Assembly: GCA_017645305.1 (NCBI GenBank)
Contig: JAGCPD010000065.1
Span: 1 to 64,000, forward strand
Origin: Bacteroidaceae bacterium
GTDB lineage: Bacteria; Bacteroidota; Bacteroidia; Bacteroidales; Bacteroidaceae
Direction: 5' to 3'
Length of the DNA: 64,000 nt
Shown: one piece after another, positions 16,084 through 25,423 of the stretch
How positions within the stretch are numbered: position 1 is the stretch's first letter
How the letters are laid out: the number at the start of each line of letters is the position of its first letter
The notes under the pieces: model-generated
What the model was told of the DNA's origin: nothing
What the model saw: only the letters and a program-made list of their open reading frames with translations
The model's database searches: none
Position numbers and translations under genes: made by a program

Positions 16084-17396
16084 AGTATTGTTATGGGATG
16101 GTTGTCGTTCAGCTGGATATGAAGTGGCAGCTCTTGATGGAGGCCAAGTTCCTCGCAGGCTTCGTCCCAAAGCTGACGGCTGTCTGTCAGCACTTTCGGA
16201 GCAACAACGCTGTTGAAGACAATCACACCGTCGTCTGCCAACACCGTCAGCACCTTCTCCATGATTTCCTTTAGTCGTCCTCCGTGTCCTCCGATGAAGA
16301 CAGCATCAGGTGTTCCGTTTGTTGCGACTGAGTCGCAATTTACCAGGAAGTCCCCCATGTGGACATTGATGCCTGGTGCTCCATGCTTCCGAGCGTTCTC
16401 TTGGATGATGGCTTCGCATTCAGGACGAATCTCGAAAGCCTCTATCTGAAGATGCGGGAACTGCAACCTCGCCTCTATCGAAACGCTTCCCGTACAGAAA
16501 CCGATGTCCCAGAACACGTGCCGCTTAGGCAGTTCGAGAGCTTGAAGCGTAAGCAGACGGACGGGCATCTTGGTAATCATCTTCTCCCTTCCATCAAGCA
16601 AAACAAATTCAGAGTCAGGAACTCCAAAAGGATGTTTGTTCTTGGATGCTTTAGCACCAAGGCGCGATTGTAGTCGCGGAAGGTCCGTTGTCTGTTGTCT
16701 TTTGTCCGTTGTCCGTTGTCCGTTGTCCGTTGTCTGTTGTCCACAAGATTCGAGAATCACGCAGTTGGGCATAGAGAAGTCTTTCGCAGATGCTTCCTCC
16801 AACGAGAGCGACGTTACCCTTTCGAGTTCGGGATTACCCAGATGTTCGCCCACATGCATCTCGTAATAAGTGTAACCGTATTCCATCATCCGCTGGGCAA
16901 TGGCAGCAGGCGTGTGTTCCTTGTCGGTCAGGATGCCTATTTTCCCTACCCTTTCGATAAGGGCTTTGTCGAACTCTTGCCAGGGACGGCCTGTGAGCGA
17001 AACAACCCGCATGTCGTGATAGGGCATCACCAGCCTGTGAGCCAGCATCTGCAGCGAGTTGAACGTAGGATAGACCACAATCTCAGCTTCCGGCATCTTA
17101 CGTTTGATGGTGTTTGCAAAGCCAAAAAACAGAGGGTCGCCACTGGCAAAGACGATAATACATTGACCATTGACCATTGACCATTGACCATTGTAGTCCT
17201 CGAAGACCTTGTCCAAAGGTACGGTAATATCTATCCATTGGGCATCTTTGGGCAGCAATGGGGCTACAATCTCATGGTGACGTTTGCCGCCAGAAAACAC
17301 CCTACCATTCTTGATAATCTCCAACACATCTGGTGTGAAAAACGGCTTCGGATTATCGGTTATTCCTATAACAATGAACTTCAATTCACAATTCAT
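16059..17396 (-). CDS. CbiE-CbiT fusion (CobL-type): precorrin-6Y C5,15-methyltransferase/decarboxylase
   Basis: CbiE methylates C5, and CbiT methylates C15 and decarboxylates the ring C acetate. The CbiE domain (residues 1 to about 215) starts FIVIGITDNPKPFF and has SGGKRHHE and FASGDPLFFG. The CbiT domain (about 255-445) has the SAM motif DIGFCTGSVSIEA, with FC in place of the common AG, and FIGGHGG. The interdomain linker (about 219-238, QQTTDNGQRTTDKRQQTTD) is encoded by a GTCCGTT heptamer array. A second array encodes YNGQWSMVNGQ at about 68-79 inside CbiE. A 153-base AT-rich gap separates it from cbiHC upstream. CobL-type fusions are common; the repeat linker is not. Confidence 0.93.
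   Translation of the reverse strand: MNCELKFIVIGITDNPKPFFTPDVLEIIKNGRVFSGGKRHHEIVAPLLPKDAQWIDITVPLDKVFEDYNGQWSMVNGQCIIVFASGDPLFFGFANTIKRKMPEAEIVVYPTFNSLQMLAHRLVMPYHDMRVVSLTGRPWQEFDKALIERVGKIGILTDKEHTPAAIAQRMMEYGYTYYEMHVGEHLGNPELERVTSLSLEEASAKDFSMPNCVILESCGQQTTDNGQRTTDKRQQTTDLPRLQSRLGAKASKNKHPFGVPDSEFVLLDGREKMITKMPVRLLTLQALELPKRHVFWDIGFCTGSVSIEARLQFPHLQIEAFEIRPECEAIIQENARKHGAPGINVHMGDFLVNCDSVATNGTPDAVFIGGHGGRLKEIMEKVLTVLADDGVIVFNSVVAPKVLTDSRQLWDEACEELGLHQELPLHIQLNDNHPITILKGKKVKS
16683..16742. repeat. GTCCGTT heptamer array at the CbiE|CbiT junction
   Basis: About eight 7-bp units (GTCCGTT with CTGTTGT variants) encode the Gln/Thr-rich linker between the CbiE and CbiT domains. It is the longest heptamer array in the window. 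Confidence 0.92.
17161..17194. repeat. CATTGAC heptamer array inside cbiE
   Basis: Almost five perfect CATTGAC units encode NGQWSMVNGQ in the CbiE domain, just before the conserved FASGDPLFFG motif. Confidence 0.92.
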
Positions 17397-17399
17397 AAC

Positions 17400-17546
17400 T
17401 TATAATCCATTTTATTTGCTATTTGACGATTTACGATTGATTTACGATTTGGTTATTTTGCGATTATCCATTCGCCGGCTTTGTAAATAGTACAATAGAA
17501 CATAAATAGTAAATTGTAAATAGTTAAATCGTAAATTAGACTATGG
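17400..17546. repeat. AT-rich degenerate repeats in the cbiHC-cbiET gap
   Basis: The gap holds scattered TTTACGATT and TAAATTGTAAATAGT copies. No ORF, riboswitch or clear promoter is seen. Confidence 0.5.
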
Positions 17547-17549
17547 ACT

Positions 17550-18962
17550 CTACACGTCTCTCCCTGGTTTCAGTTGTTCTGCATCGTCGTAGGTCAGGAT
17601 GGCGTTACACAAAGTGGCTGCAAGGTTGCTTCCTCCCTTTCGTCCTTCCACGATAATCTTTGGGATTTGTCTCAGCGTTTTGGCGGCATGTTTGCTCTCA
17701 CAGACATGGACAAAACCCACAGGTGCACCGATGATGCCCGCTGGATGCATCTTGCCCTTACGCACCAAATCGCAAATCTCGAAAAGGGCTGTTGGCGCAT
17801 TGCCCACCACGTAGAGGGCATCGGGATATTCTTCTGCCGCCAACTGCATACATGCCTGACTGCGCGTAATCCCCTTTTCGGCTGCCATCTGACTGGACCT
17901 GGCATCGTTGATGTAGCAATGTACCTGAATCCCCAACCTCTCCAGAGCGCCTTTACGGATACCACTGGCAGCCATCGTAACATCGGTTACTATATGCCGC
18001 AGACTGCCACTGGCCACTTTTCCGTACAGAATCTCCGTAGCTCGGTCATCCATCCAGAGACATTGCTCCATACCGAAATCAACTGTAGTATGTATGGCAT
18101 GAAGCAAGGGCCACAGTCGCCATTTGGGAACATCCGGGTTCTGCATCTCGGAGAGAATCGTGCGGAACGACTCATTCATGATGTCCTGACCCACCTTTTC
18201 ACTTTTCACTTTTTCAGCTTTCACCTTTTCACCGTAGTATCCGCGAGGTGTTATCATTTTCCCTTCGGACACATACGACTGCGAGTTGCCAATCAGAATG
18301 ACCGTGAACATATCCACATCCTCTGGGTCGAACTCGGCAAGCGTCGTCATCTTCACTTCCTGCTCCTCGCGTCCTGCCTGACGCACATAGCCAACAGGCG
18401 TATCAGCACTCCGCTCTTGCAAAAAGAGCTCCTGCAAACGATATAGCTGCCAGTAGCGCCCATGGGACTTAGGGTTATAAATGGCCGTCACGAAGTCACC
18501 CATTGCCACAGCCTTGATTCTGCGCTCAATCACCTCCCAGGGTGTCATCAGGTCAGAAAGGGAGATGAGACACAGGTCATGACCGATAGGCGCACCTAAC
18601 AGCGAAGCCGCCTTCTGGAAGGCCGAGATGCCGGGCAAGGAGACAATCTCAATATCCGACTTGCGTTCAGCCCTCATCTCATAGATAAGCGGTGTCATAC
18701 CATATATTCCAGCGTCGCCAGAGGAAATCACGACCACCGTCTTTCCCTGCTCTGCCAGAAGGAAAGCCTGTTCAGCCCGCTCGCGTTCCTTTTTCATCCC
18801 CGTATCGATACACTCGCAGCCGTCCTGCAGGAACCGCTCCACGAACTGGAAGTAATACTTGTAACCAACTAAGGCATCAGCCTCCCGAACTGCCTCCAGC
18901 ACAGCAGGCGTGATGTCTTCCTTACCACCAGGCCCAATGCCTGCCACGATGATTTTTCCCAT
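17550..18962 (-). CDS. CbiH-CbiC fusion: cobalt-precorrin-3 C17-methyltransferase and cobalt-precorrin-8 methylmutase
   Basis: Residues 1 to about 240 match CbiH/CobJ: IIVAGIGPGGKEDITPAV, DALVGYKYYF, and SSGDAGIYGM. Residues about 258-470 match the methylmutase CbiC/CobH: an early histidine (LHAIHTTVDF), GNAPTALFEI, and GAPVGFVHVCESKH. The linker (about 243-257, containing KVKAEKVKSEKV) is encoded by a TTTTCACT-type array. CbiH and CbiC catalyse an early and a late ring step, so the fusion does not join neighbouring reactions. The gene starts 4 bases behind the FAS1 lipoprotein stop, so it is probably transcribed together with that gene and the GH20 gene. Confidence 0.93.
   Translation of the reverse strand: MGKIIVAGIGPGGKEDITPAVLEAVREADALVGYKYYFQFVERFLQDGCECIDTGMKKERERAEQAFLLAEQGKTVVVISSGDAGIYGMTPLIYEMRAERKSDIEIVSLPGISAFQKAASLLGAPIGHDLCLISLSDLMTPWEVIERRIKAVAMGDFVTAIYNPKSHGRYWQLYRLQELFLQERSADTPVGYVRQAGREEQEVKMTTLAEFDPEDVDMFTVILIGNSQSYVSEGKMITPRGYYGEKVKAEKVKSEKVGQDIMNESFRTILSEMQNPDVPKWRLWPLLHAIHTTVDFGMEQCLWMDDRATEILYGKVASGSLRHIVTDVTMAASGIRKGALERLGIQVHCYINDARSSQMAAEKGITRSQACMQLAAEEYPDALYVVGNAPTALFEICDLVRKGKMHPAGIIGAPVGFVHVCESKHAAKTLRQIPKIIVEGRKGGSNLAATLCNAILTYDDAEQLKPGRDV
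18194..18234. repeat. TTTTCACT-type array at the CbiH|CbiC junction
   Basis: Degenerate units (CTTTTCA, TTTTCAC, TTTCACC) encode the Lys/Val/Glu-rich linker between the two enzyme domains. Confidence 0.85.
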
Positions 18963-18966
18963 TCGT

Positions 18967-21084
18967 TTACCAGATATCTTCGGGTTCTACGGGGTTGTCG
19001 TAGATTTCCTTGGCACACCACTCCAGATAGTCCATGTACATTTCGGTTCTTTGGTTGTCAAGAACCGATTTCAGGCGCAGGTAATACGTCTTGTCGGGGT
19101 CGATGGTCTGGCGTACCAGAATGTGGCGCAGATTACTGGGACTTCCCGTACGGCAGGGACCGTTACTGTTCTGGATGCTCATCTCGCCTCTCATGCGGTT
19201 GTTGTTACGCATGTGTTTATCCACTTCTATGTTATGGAAATCATCTTCGGTATCCGGCTCATAACCAAAGTTCGGGTCTGTTCCGGATTTTCTAAGGTCG
19301 ATGGGTATGCCTGTAGGTGCCAGTCGTTCCTTATCATAACCGAAGTAGAATTGTACAATACCACGGTCTCCGTTGGGTAGCACGCGGTAGCGCAGTTCGT
19401 AGGTGCCTCTGCGGGGCACAGGCGGCAGTTTTATGGTAATTTCATAATGACCAACGGCTTTCAGCTCATCCTCCTGATTATTACACCAGTTGTATTGGTA
19501 GGCATTCAGATATACAAACTGTGTCTCGTTATTCATGTCCATATTGTCCAGATACCGGTATGTCTTATTGGGCGGGAAGTGAACAAACTGGTCATGTGGA
19601 TCCACGCTTACTTTTTTGCGCAGGTCGTTTGTCATAGCTTCCGGGAAAAGACTCATGGCATCAAAGCGAATACGGCTTTTTGCCAGGTTCTCACGTACCT
19701 CATCAGTATAGGATAAAGGTTTGTCAATGGCATATATTATACCATTCAGGGCTTGGTAGGTAAGTACGTTTTCAGAATAGTTGTCAATGTGGCAGCCAAC
19801 CTTGTCTGCATCGCACGAAATTTCGTGATACGTACCTCTTCTTCCATTATCCAGCGTCGGGAAGCGGTTTAGGAAAATGCCTTCGCTCTCCTTGCTCTCG
19901 AAAATCTTCAGCAGGCGGCGTTTTCCCATTGTTGCGTAGAACTCATAAACAGGAATGGTAAGTTGTTTGAGGGTTTGGTTGTAGCCGTATTCATTTACAT
20001 GGAACACCAAGCGGTTGGCTGCTATGCGCATGGGCAGCACATGGTAGGTGAACCACTGGTTAAGCAGGTTGTAAGGTGATGCCCAGTTATTATCGGTCGT
20101 AAAGACATCGTCCCTACTGAACTGCTTGTTATCATATACCCACTGCTGCACATCCTGACAGGTTATGTCTATAGGCTCTTTGCCTAGTTCCCTGCGCCAA
20201 AAATCATCAGTCTCGGCAAAAACGGTAAAGCCGTATCTGCGGTGAGTAGGTGCATAGGCGGGAGAAGTATTTCCACTCTTGAAAGTCCAACCGGCTGCCT
20301 GTCCGTCATAGTCAGGAATAAGTCCCTTCATGTACAATTCGCGGTACTTGTTGTCCTCGATGGCGTTAAATGTATCTCTCAGACCGCAGGCCAAGGCCAG
20401 TCGGGATGCTACAATAAAGCCTTCCTTTTCCTTTTCCAATATCTCGTACATAAGATCGGCCATTGTTATATCTTTGGGGGCGATTACCTTCTCCATCTGG
20501 TGCAGGACACCGTTGATGGCAGGAATGTTGCGGTTCTGGATACTAATGGGACAGTCGTAGTTGATATACAGGCTGTCGGGCTCGTTATCAATATAGCGTA
20601 CTGTCAGCTTGCGGTCCCTAAGGTTACCAAGTTGCAGCTCTCCGTTATTCTGTGTGGGAAAGGAATATGTTTCGTAGCTCTGGTAGTCGCCACCATCTAT
20701 GATACTGCTGTATGCAATAACTTTTCTTATGGAGTCGAGTATGATAGAGTCATTGAATCCTTCCCATGTGGAGTCCGAAATTATCTGCTGTTCGCACAAC
20801 TCACACAGATACTTGTGCATCGCTTTGTTGGTGGGGGCAAATACAGTATAGTTGCCGCGTGCCGTCAGCAGTTGGTATAATGTGGAAGAGCTTACTTCGC
20901 TTACGGGTGTGTTTTTAAGCACATCCAGATATTCCGAGTATGTCTCGGCGTGTTTCTCCATGTAGGATATCAGTGTCTCTTCCTTAAAAACGTAACGTGC
21001 ACTCTCGTCTATTACTTCTGAGCAACCCATTACCACTAAGACGGCCGTTACCAGTAAGATGTAAACTTTACGATTTGTTTTCAT
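18967..21084 (-). CDS. FAS1 (fasciclin) domain lipoprotein
   Basis: This is a predicted surface or periplasmic lipoprotein: the signal ends VVMGC. Two fasciclin-type modules are suggested by YTVFAPTNKAMHKYL (about residue 90) and FTVFAETDDFW (about residue 300), with matching module ends (INGVLHQME and LNGIIYAID). The last 200 residues look like a beta-sandwich carrying ELRYRVLPNG and TYYLRLKSVLDN. The ATG at 21084 was chosen because it directly precedes the signal; the ATG at 21111 would add 9 residues. It follows the GH20 gene by 31 bases and precedes cbiHC by 4. The layout resembles the 653-residue FAS1 protein of the SusCD operon at 49-51 kb, yet no SusC/D pair is adjacent. FAS1 modules are adhesion folds; the ligand is unknown. 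Confidence 0.82.
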   Translation of the reverse strand: MKTNRKVYILLVTAVLVVMGCSEVIDESARYVFKEETLISYMEKHAETYSEYLDVLKNTPVSEVSSSTLYQLLTARGNYTVFAPTNKAMHKYLCELCEQQIISDSTWEGFNDSIILDSIRKVIAYSSIIDGGDYQSYETYSFPTQNNGELQLGNLRDRKLTVRYIDNEPDSLYINYDCPISIQNRNIPAINGVLHQMEKVIAPKDITMADLMYEILEKEKEGFIVASRLALACGLRDTFNAIEDNKYRELYMKGLIPDYDGQAAGWTFKSGNTSPAYAPTHRRYGFTVFAETDDFWRRELGKEPIDITCQDVQQWVYDNKQFSRDDVFTTDNNWASPYNLLNQWFTYHVLPMRIAANRLVFHVNEYGYNQTLKQLTIPVYEFYATMGKRRLLKIFESKESEGIFLNRFPTLDNGRRGTYHEISCDADKVGCHIDNYSENVLTYQALNGIIYAIDKPLSYTDEVRENLAKSRIRFDAMSLFPEAMTNDLRKKVSVDPHDQFVHFPPNKTYRYLDNMDMNNETQFVYLNAYQYNWCNNQEDELKAVGHYEITIKLPPVPRRGTYELRYRVLPNGDRGIVQFYFGYDKERLAPTGIPIDLRKSGTDPNFGYEPDTEDDFHNIEVDKHMRNNNRMRGEMSIQNSNGPCRTGSPSNLRHILVRQTIDPDKTYYLRLKSVLDNQRTEMYMDYLEWCAKEIYDNPVEPEDIW

Positions 21085-21115
21085 TTTGTTATCGTTTTTC
21101 CAGATGTCCATTATT

Positions 21116-22723
21116 CTATTCCACCAGCGGACGCTGGTCTATTCCCATAGTTTTTAAACGTGCAACATGCTGCAAAAGGCGGGGGTAGAAATCGTCCCAG
21201 TTCTGTTGGGTATTCTTTGTCCATGCTTTCTCGGCCAGTGCCAGAGCGCGTGGGAATACCATGTATTGCATCTGTGCTTCGGTGGGGATGCGTTCGCACC
21301 AGATGTTGCCTTGCATACCCTTTATCAGCTTCAGTTGTTCTGCGCTCAGGTCAGTAGGAACAATGTTGCCTGTATATAGGTTCTTTAGGGTGTTGTTGTC
21401 CTGTGCATAGTCAAAGTAGCAGAAGGTAAAGGGGCATAGAATTACTTCGTTGCCACCGCTGGTAGAACGTTGTACCACGTCGGTATGATCACCGCGCCAC
21501 CAGTTCACGGTAGCTGATTTGCTAACACCGCCTTCCAGAATCTCGTCCCATCCGATAAGTTTCTTTCCGTTCTCGTTGAAGTACTTCTCCATGGTGCAGG
21601 TAAACCACGATTGCAATTCAGCCTCGTCCTTTACGCCCTGATCCTTAATGCGCTTTTGACAGTCGGTACATTTTTTCCATGCTGAGCGGTTTACCTCGTC
21701 GCCTCCTATCTCAACATATTCGTAGGGGAAGAGCCCGAAGATTTCCTTATAGACGTTGCGGCAGAAATCCAGCGATGTGTCTTTTCCCACGCAGATGGGG
21801 TCACGGCCGTCGTTGTTGCAAGAGAGCCATGGATAGCACTTCGTAGCAGCATAACTATGCCCTGGCACATCAAATTCAGGTACAATGTCAATACCACGTA
21901 TGGTTGCATATTCTATCAGGTCTCTTACCTCATCCTGCGTGTAGTAGCCGCCATATTCCTGTTTGCCGTTACGCACGCGGGTACGGTCTGCGGTCATGGG
22001 AACTTTCATGCGTGGGTTGTTGTCATCCTTTGCTATCTGGTTGCAGCGTCTGTCCCAATGTTCCCCCTCAGGGTCGCGGTATCCGCTGTCATCAGTGAGC
22101 AAGGGATACTGTTTAATCTCCAACCGCCATCCTTGCGAATCTACCAGATGCCAGTGGAACTTGCTGAACTTATACAGTGCCATCACGTCCAGGAAACGTT
22201 TTGTCTCCTCCAGTGTGAAGAAATGGCGCACAGGATCAAGCATCATGCCGCGCCACTCAAAATTAGGTGTATCCTCTATCTCAACAGCCGGTACCATCCA
22301 GGTAACATAAGGTTGCAGGGTAGGGGATTCCACTTGGCAGGGCAGGAGCTGGCGCAGGGTGGCTATGCCGTGTACAATGCCACGGTAGTCTGCTGCTTCT
22401 ATCAGAATGCCGTTGGCCGAGGAAGTCAGTTTATATCCTTCTGCTCCGACTTCGCATCGGGGATTAAGGCTAAGCACAATGTCCGCCTTTTTGCCCTTAC
22501 GGAGAGGAAGGTCGTAACCCGTTGAGGGATGCAGTTTCTCTCTAAGGTATTCTGCAGCCGGCAGCAGGCTTTGATGATTGTAGGCTATGGTAGCATTCGG
22601 CTTTATGACAAATGTACCTGTCTTCTCTATGGTACGTGTAGGCAGGGGTATGACGTTTATTTTTGCCAAAACAGATAGTGTAGGCAGCGTCAATGCCAGA
22701 AAAAGCGCTTTTATCTTCTTCAT
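21116..22723 (-). CDS. Exported GH20 beta-N-acetylhexosaminidase
   Basis: Family 20 glycosidases remove terminal GlcNAc or GalNAc by substrate-assisted catalysis. The 535-residue product has a signal peptide (LFLALTLPTLSVLA), the GH20b N-terminal domain (about 20-150), and the catalytic barrel with FHWHLVDSQGWRLEI, VPEFDVPGHSYA and the Asp-Glu pair in GGDEV (Asp342-Glu343). Start and length are normal. It heads the transcription unit GH20-FAS1-cbiHC and probably acts in the periplasm or at the surface on host or microbial glycans. No SusC/D pair is next to it. Its TAATTTTG box lies 28 bases before the ATG. Confidence 0.93.
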   Translation of the reverse strand: MKKIKALFLALTLPTLSVLAKINVIPLPTRTIEKTGTFVIKPNATIAYNHQSLLPAAEYLREKLHPSTGYDLPLRKGKKADIVLSLNPRCEVGAEGYKLTSSANGILIEAADYRGIVHGIATLRQLLPCQVESPTLQPYVTWMVPAVEIEDTPNFEWRGMMLDPVRHFFTLEETKRFLDVMALYKFSKFHWHLVDSQGWRLEIKQYPLLTDDSGYRDPEGEHWDRRCNQIAKDDNNPRMKVPMTADRTRVRNGKQEYGGYYTQDEVRDLIEYATIRGIDIVPEFDVPGHSYAATKCYPWLSCNNDGRDPICVGKDTSLDFCRNVYKEIFGLFPYEYVEIGGDEVNRSAWKKCTDCQKRIKDQGVKDEAELQSWFTCTMEKYFNENGKKLIGWDEILEGGVSKSATVNWWRGDHTDVVQRSTSGGNEVILCPFTFCYFDYAQDNNTLKNLYTGNIVPTDLSAEQLKLIKGMQGNIWCERIPTEAQMQYMVFPRALALAEKAWTKNTQQNWDDFYPRLLQHVARLKTMGIDQRPLVE

Positions 22724-22750
22724 ATTACTATAAATAAGGTTTTATGAAGC

Positions 22751-22758
22751 CAAAATTA
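22751..22758 (-). promoter_or_regulatory. Promoter -7 box of the GH20 unit
   Basis: TAATTTTG on the minus strand fits TAnnTTTG and gives a leader of about 20 bases. It directly follows the glgP terminator. Confidence 0.6.
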
Positions 22759-22759
22759 C

Positions 22760-22801
22760 AAAAAAAATCCCGTACCAATTAAAAAGTACAGGATTTTTTT
22801 T
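22760..22801. terminator. Terminator after glgP
   Basis: An AAAAAAATCC-C-GTAC arm pairs with GTAC-A-GGATTTTTTT around a 10-base loop; both strands end in a T run. It ends the pfkA-glgP unit. Confidence 0.85.
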
Positions 22802-22824
22802 GTCAAATACAGTTTAGAATCATA

Positions 22825-25401
22825 TTAATTGTTGAAGTTGGGCAGTTCCAACCACTTCACATAGCAGAAATCCTGACGATGAGGCAGGTTTTTGTTTTTC
22901 GGGTACATACGAATGGCACTCTTGTATTGTCCGGATTGTCGGGGAGCCAGTTCGGCTTCGAAGGTATAGTTGTTGCTTTCGTGACCGGTTACCTGAAGCG
23001 GCTCAACGCTGTACACACGCTCTTCTCCGTCTTTGTCAGTAAAGATGTTGACTTTTTCCAGTCCTATGGCATCGTCTAATCCCTGCTCATTGATTACATA
23101 CTTTATCTTGTATTTCTGACCTGTTTCACCGCCTGTCATCGGGAAGGAGTATTCGCTGCTTACTACGTTGATGGCATCCCATCGCTCGGCTACGGTTTCT
23201 TTCCACAGGGCAATCTCCTTGGCCAGACGATAGTTGTCCTTGGCGAGGGCATGGAAACGCTTAGCCTGTTTTTCGTAGAACTTAGAGTAGTAATCGTCCA
23301 ACTGTCGCTTCATGGTGTAATGCGGCGCAATCTGTGCAATCGAGTTTTTGATAACTTTTATCCAGTCCTTCGAAATACCTTTCTTGTCCTTTTTGTAATA
23401 GAGGGGTATAATTTCATCCTCCAGCAGGTGATAGATGGTGGCAGCGTCAAGCCGGTCTTGGTACTCCTGATTCTGGTAGGTGCGCTTCTCTGTCAGTGCC
23501 CATCCTGCACCTTCGCGATAACCCTCTAACCACCAGCCGTCTTTCACGCTAAGATTCACTACACCGTTCATCAGGGCCTTTTCGCCAGAAGTTCCGCTGG
23601 CTTCCATTGGGCGGGTTGGTGTGTTCATCCAAATATCCACACCGCTGACAAGGTTGCGGGCCAGCATATAGTCATAATCCTCCACGAAAATAATTTTGGC
23701 CTGGAATTCTGGACGCTGCGAAATCTCATAAATCATCTTGATGAGTCCCTGTCCCGCACCGTCTGCAGGGTGAGCTTTACCTGCGAAAAGGAAGATGACA
23801 GGCCGCTCAGGGTTGTTCACTATCTTTGATAGACGCTCCAGGTCAGTAAACAACAGGTGGGCACGCTTGTAGGTCGCAAAGCGACGACAGAATCCGATGA
23901 CCAGTGCGTTAGGATTGAAGCGTTCTGCTAATCTGGTAATGCGCGAGGGGTCACCCTGATTCTTCAGCCATGTGTCACGGAACTGAATCTGTACATAGCG
24001 GAAAAGTTCCTTCTTCAGGATTTGGCGGGTTTCCCATATTTCCTCATCGGGGCAATTGTATATGCCGTGCCATATTTCCTCGTTCGACTGGTCACTGAGA
24101 TGTTTCGCGTCGAAGTATTTGGCATATATCTTGCGCCACTCCACAGCACACCATGTGGGGAAATGAACTCCGTTGGTCACGTAGCCCACATGACTTTCTT
24201 GGGGGTAGTAACCTGCCCAGATATTATTGAACATCTTTTTGCTGACTTCGCCGTGAAGCCAGCTTACGCCATTTACTTCCTGGCAAGTGTTACAGGCGAA
24301 GGTGCTCATGCAGAATTTCTCGTTGTGGTCATCGGGATTGGTGCGCCCCATGCCGATGAATTCGTCCCAGGTAATACCAAGCTTCTGGGGGTAGCCTCCC
24401 ATGTATTTGCCGAACAGACCTTCATCGAAGTAATCATGCCCAGCGGGAACCGGCGTATGAACCGTATAAAGGCCGCTGGCGCGAACCAGTTCCATTGCCT
24501 GATTAAAGTTCAGCCCTTCATCTATATGGTCGCACAGGCGCTGCAGGTTGCAAAGGGCTGCATGACCCTCGTTGCAGTGGTAGATATCCTTTTTGATACC
24601 CAGTTTTTTCAGCAACAGCATTCCGCCAATGCCGAGCAGGATTTCCTGTTTCAGTCGGTTTTCCCAATCTCCGCCATAGAGGGAGTGGGTAATGGGCTTG
24701 TCGAAGTCGGAATTCATCTCATTGTCGGTATCAAGCAGATAGAGCTTCACGCGACCCACGTTTACACGCCATACGTATGCATGGACCTGATAGTTGTTAT
24801 AGGGTACATTTATAACCATGGGTGTTCCATCCTTGTCAAGCTGACGCTCAATAGGCAGGCTGCCAAAGTTCTGGGCTTCATAGTTGGCTATCTGCTGTCC
24901 GTCCATTGCCAGGCTCTGTGTAAAATAGCCAAAGCGGTATAGGAAGCCCACAGCACACATATCGACGTTCGAGTCAGAGGCCTCCTTCACGTAGTCACCG
25001 GCCAGCATACCCAAACCGCCGCTATATATCTTTAGGGCAGAGTGGATACCATACTCCATGCAGAAGTAGGCTACCGACGGCCGCTTCGTATCGGGTTTTA
25101 CATCCATGTATTTACGGAACAACGCATATAAGTCGTTGATGCGTTTCATCAATGCCTTATCCTTCACAATTTCTTCTTTTCGGCTAAAGCTCAGGCTCTC
25201 TAAGAGCATTACGGGATTGTGCTTCGCATCATGATAAAGCTGGGGATCGAGGTCACGGAACAGATCACGAGCCTCATGGTTCCATACCCACCACATATTG
25301 TGGGCAATCTCGTCCAAACACTTTAATTCCTCTGGCAGTGTAGCCTTCACGGTTAGCATTCTCCATTGTGGAGCATTTGCGTAATCTGCTTTGATCTTCA
25401 T
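22825..25401 (-). CDS. glgP: Alpha-glucan (glycogen/starch) phosphorylase
   Basis: This enzyme releases glucose-1-phosphate from alpha-1,4-glucans. The 858-residue product is of the alpha-glucan phosphorylase subfamily with the N-terminal [14 protein letters not shown] stretch. The pyridoxal-phosphate lysine is in SGEKALMNG (Lys608), preceded by [24 protein letters not shown] and [13 protein letters not shown] are further conserved blocks. No signal peptide is present, so it acts in the cytoplasm on stored glycogen or imported glucans. It lies 22 bases behind pfkA, consistent with one transcript linking glycogen breakdown and glycolysis, and ends at a strong terminator. Confidence 0.95.
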   Translation of the reverse strand: MKIKADYANAPQWRMLTVKATLPEELKCLDEIAHNMWWVWNHEARDLFRDLDPQLYHDAKHNPVMLLESLSFSRKEEIVKDKALMKRINDLYALFRKYMDVKPDTKRPSVAYFCMEYGIHSALKIYSGGLGMLAGDYVKEASDSNVDMCAVGFLYRFGYFTQSLAMDGQQIANYEAQNFGSLPIERQLDKDGTPMVINVPYNNYQVHAYVWRVNVGRVKLYLLDTDNEMNSDFDKPITHSLYGGDWENRLKQEILLGIGGMLLLKKLGIKKDIYHCNEGHAALCNLQRLCDHIDEGLNFNQAMELVRASGLYTVHTPVPAGHDYFDEGLFGKYMGGYPQKLGITWDEFIGMGRTNPDDHNEKFCMSTFACNTCQEVNGVSWLHGEVSKKMFNNIWAGYYPQESHVGYVTNGVHFPTWCAVEWRKIYAKYFDAKHLSDQSNEEIWHGIYNCPDEEIWETRQILKKELFRYVQIQFRDTWLKNQGDPSRITRLAERFNPNALVIGFCRRFATYKRAHLLFTDLERLSKIVNNPERPVIFLFAGKAHPADGAGQGLIKMIYEISQRPEFQAKIIFVEDYDYMLARNLVSGVDIWMNTPTRPMEASGTSGEKALMNGVVNLSVKDGWWLEGYREGAGWALTEKRTYQNQEYQDRLDAATIYHLLEDEIIPLYYKKDKKGISKDWIKVIKNSIAQIAPHYTMKRQLDDYYSKFYEKQAKRFHALAKDNYRLAKEIALWKETVAERWDAINVVSSEYSFPMTGGETGQKYKIKYVINEQGLDDAIGLEKVNIFTDKDGEERVYSVEPLQVTGHESNNYTFEAELAPRQSGQYKSAIRMYPKNKNLPHRQDFCYVKWLELPNFNN

Positions 25402-25423
25402 AATCTCATAAGTTTTTGTTATG

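Noticed and set aside
16683..16742. Heptamer array as a possible CRISPR
   Set aside because: Units are 7 bp and directly joined, without 30-bp spacers; no cas genes in the window.
17397..17549. Riboswitch or small gene in the cbiHC-cbiET gap
   Set aside because: Only AT-rich degenerate repeats; no B12-box, no conserved aptamer segments, no ORF with a start.
24022..24942. 306-codon frame opposite glgP
   Set aside because: Antisense shadow of a gene with a complete catalytic domain.
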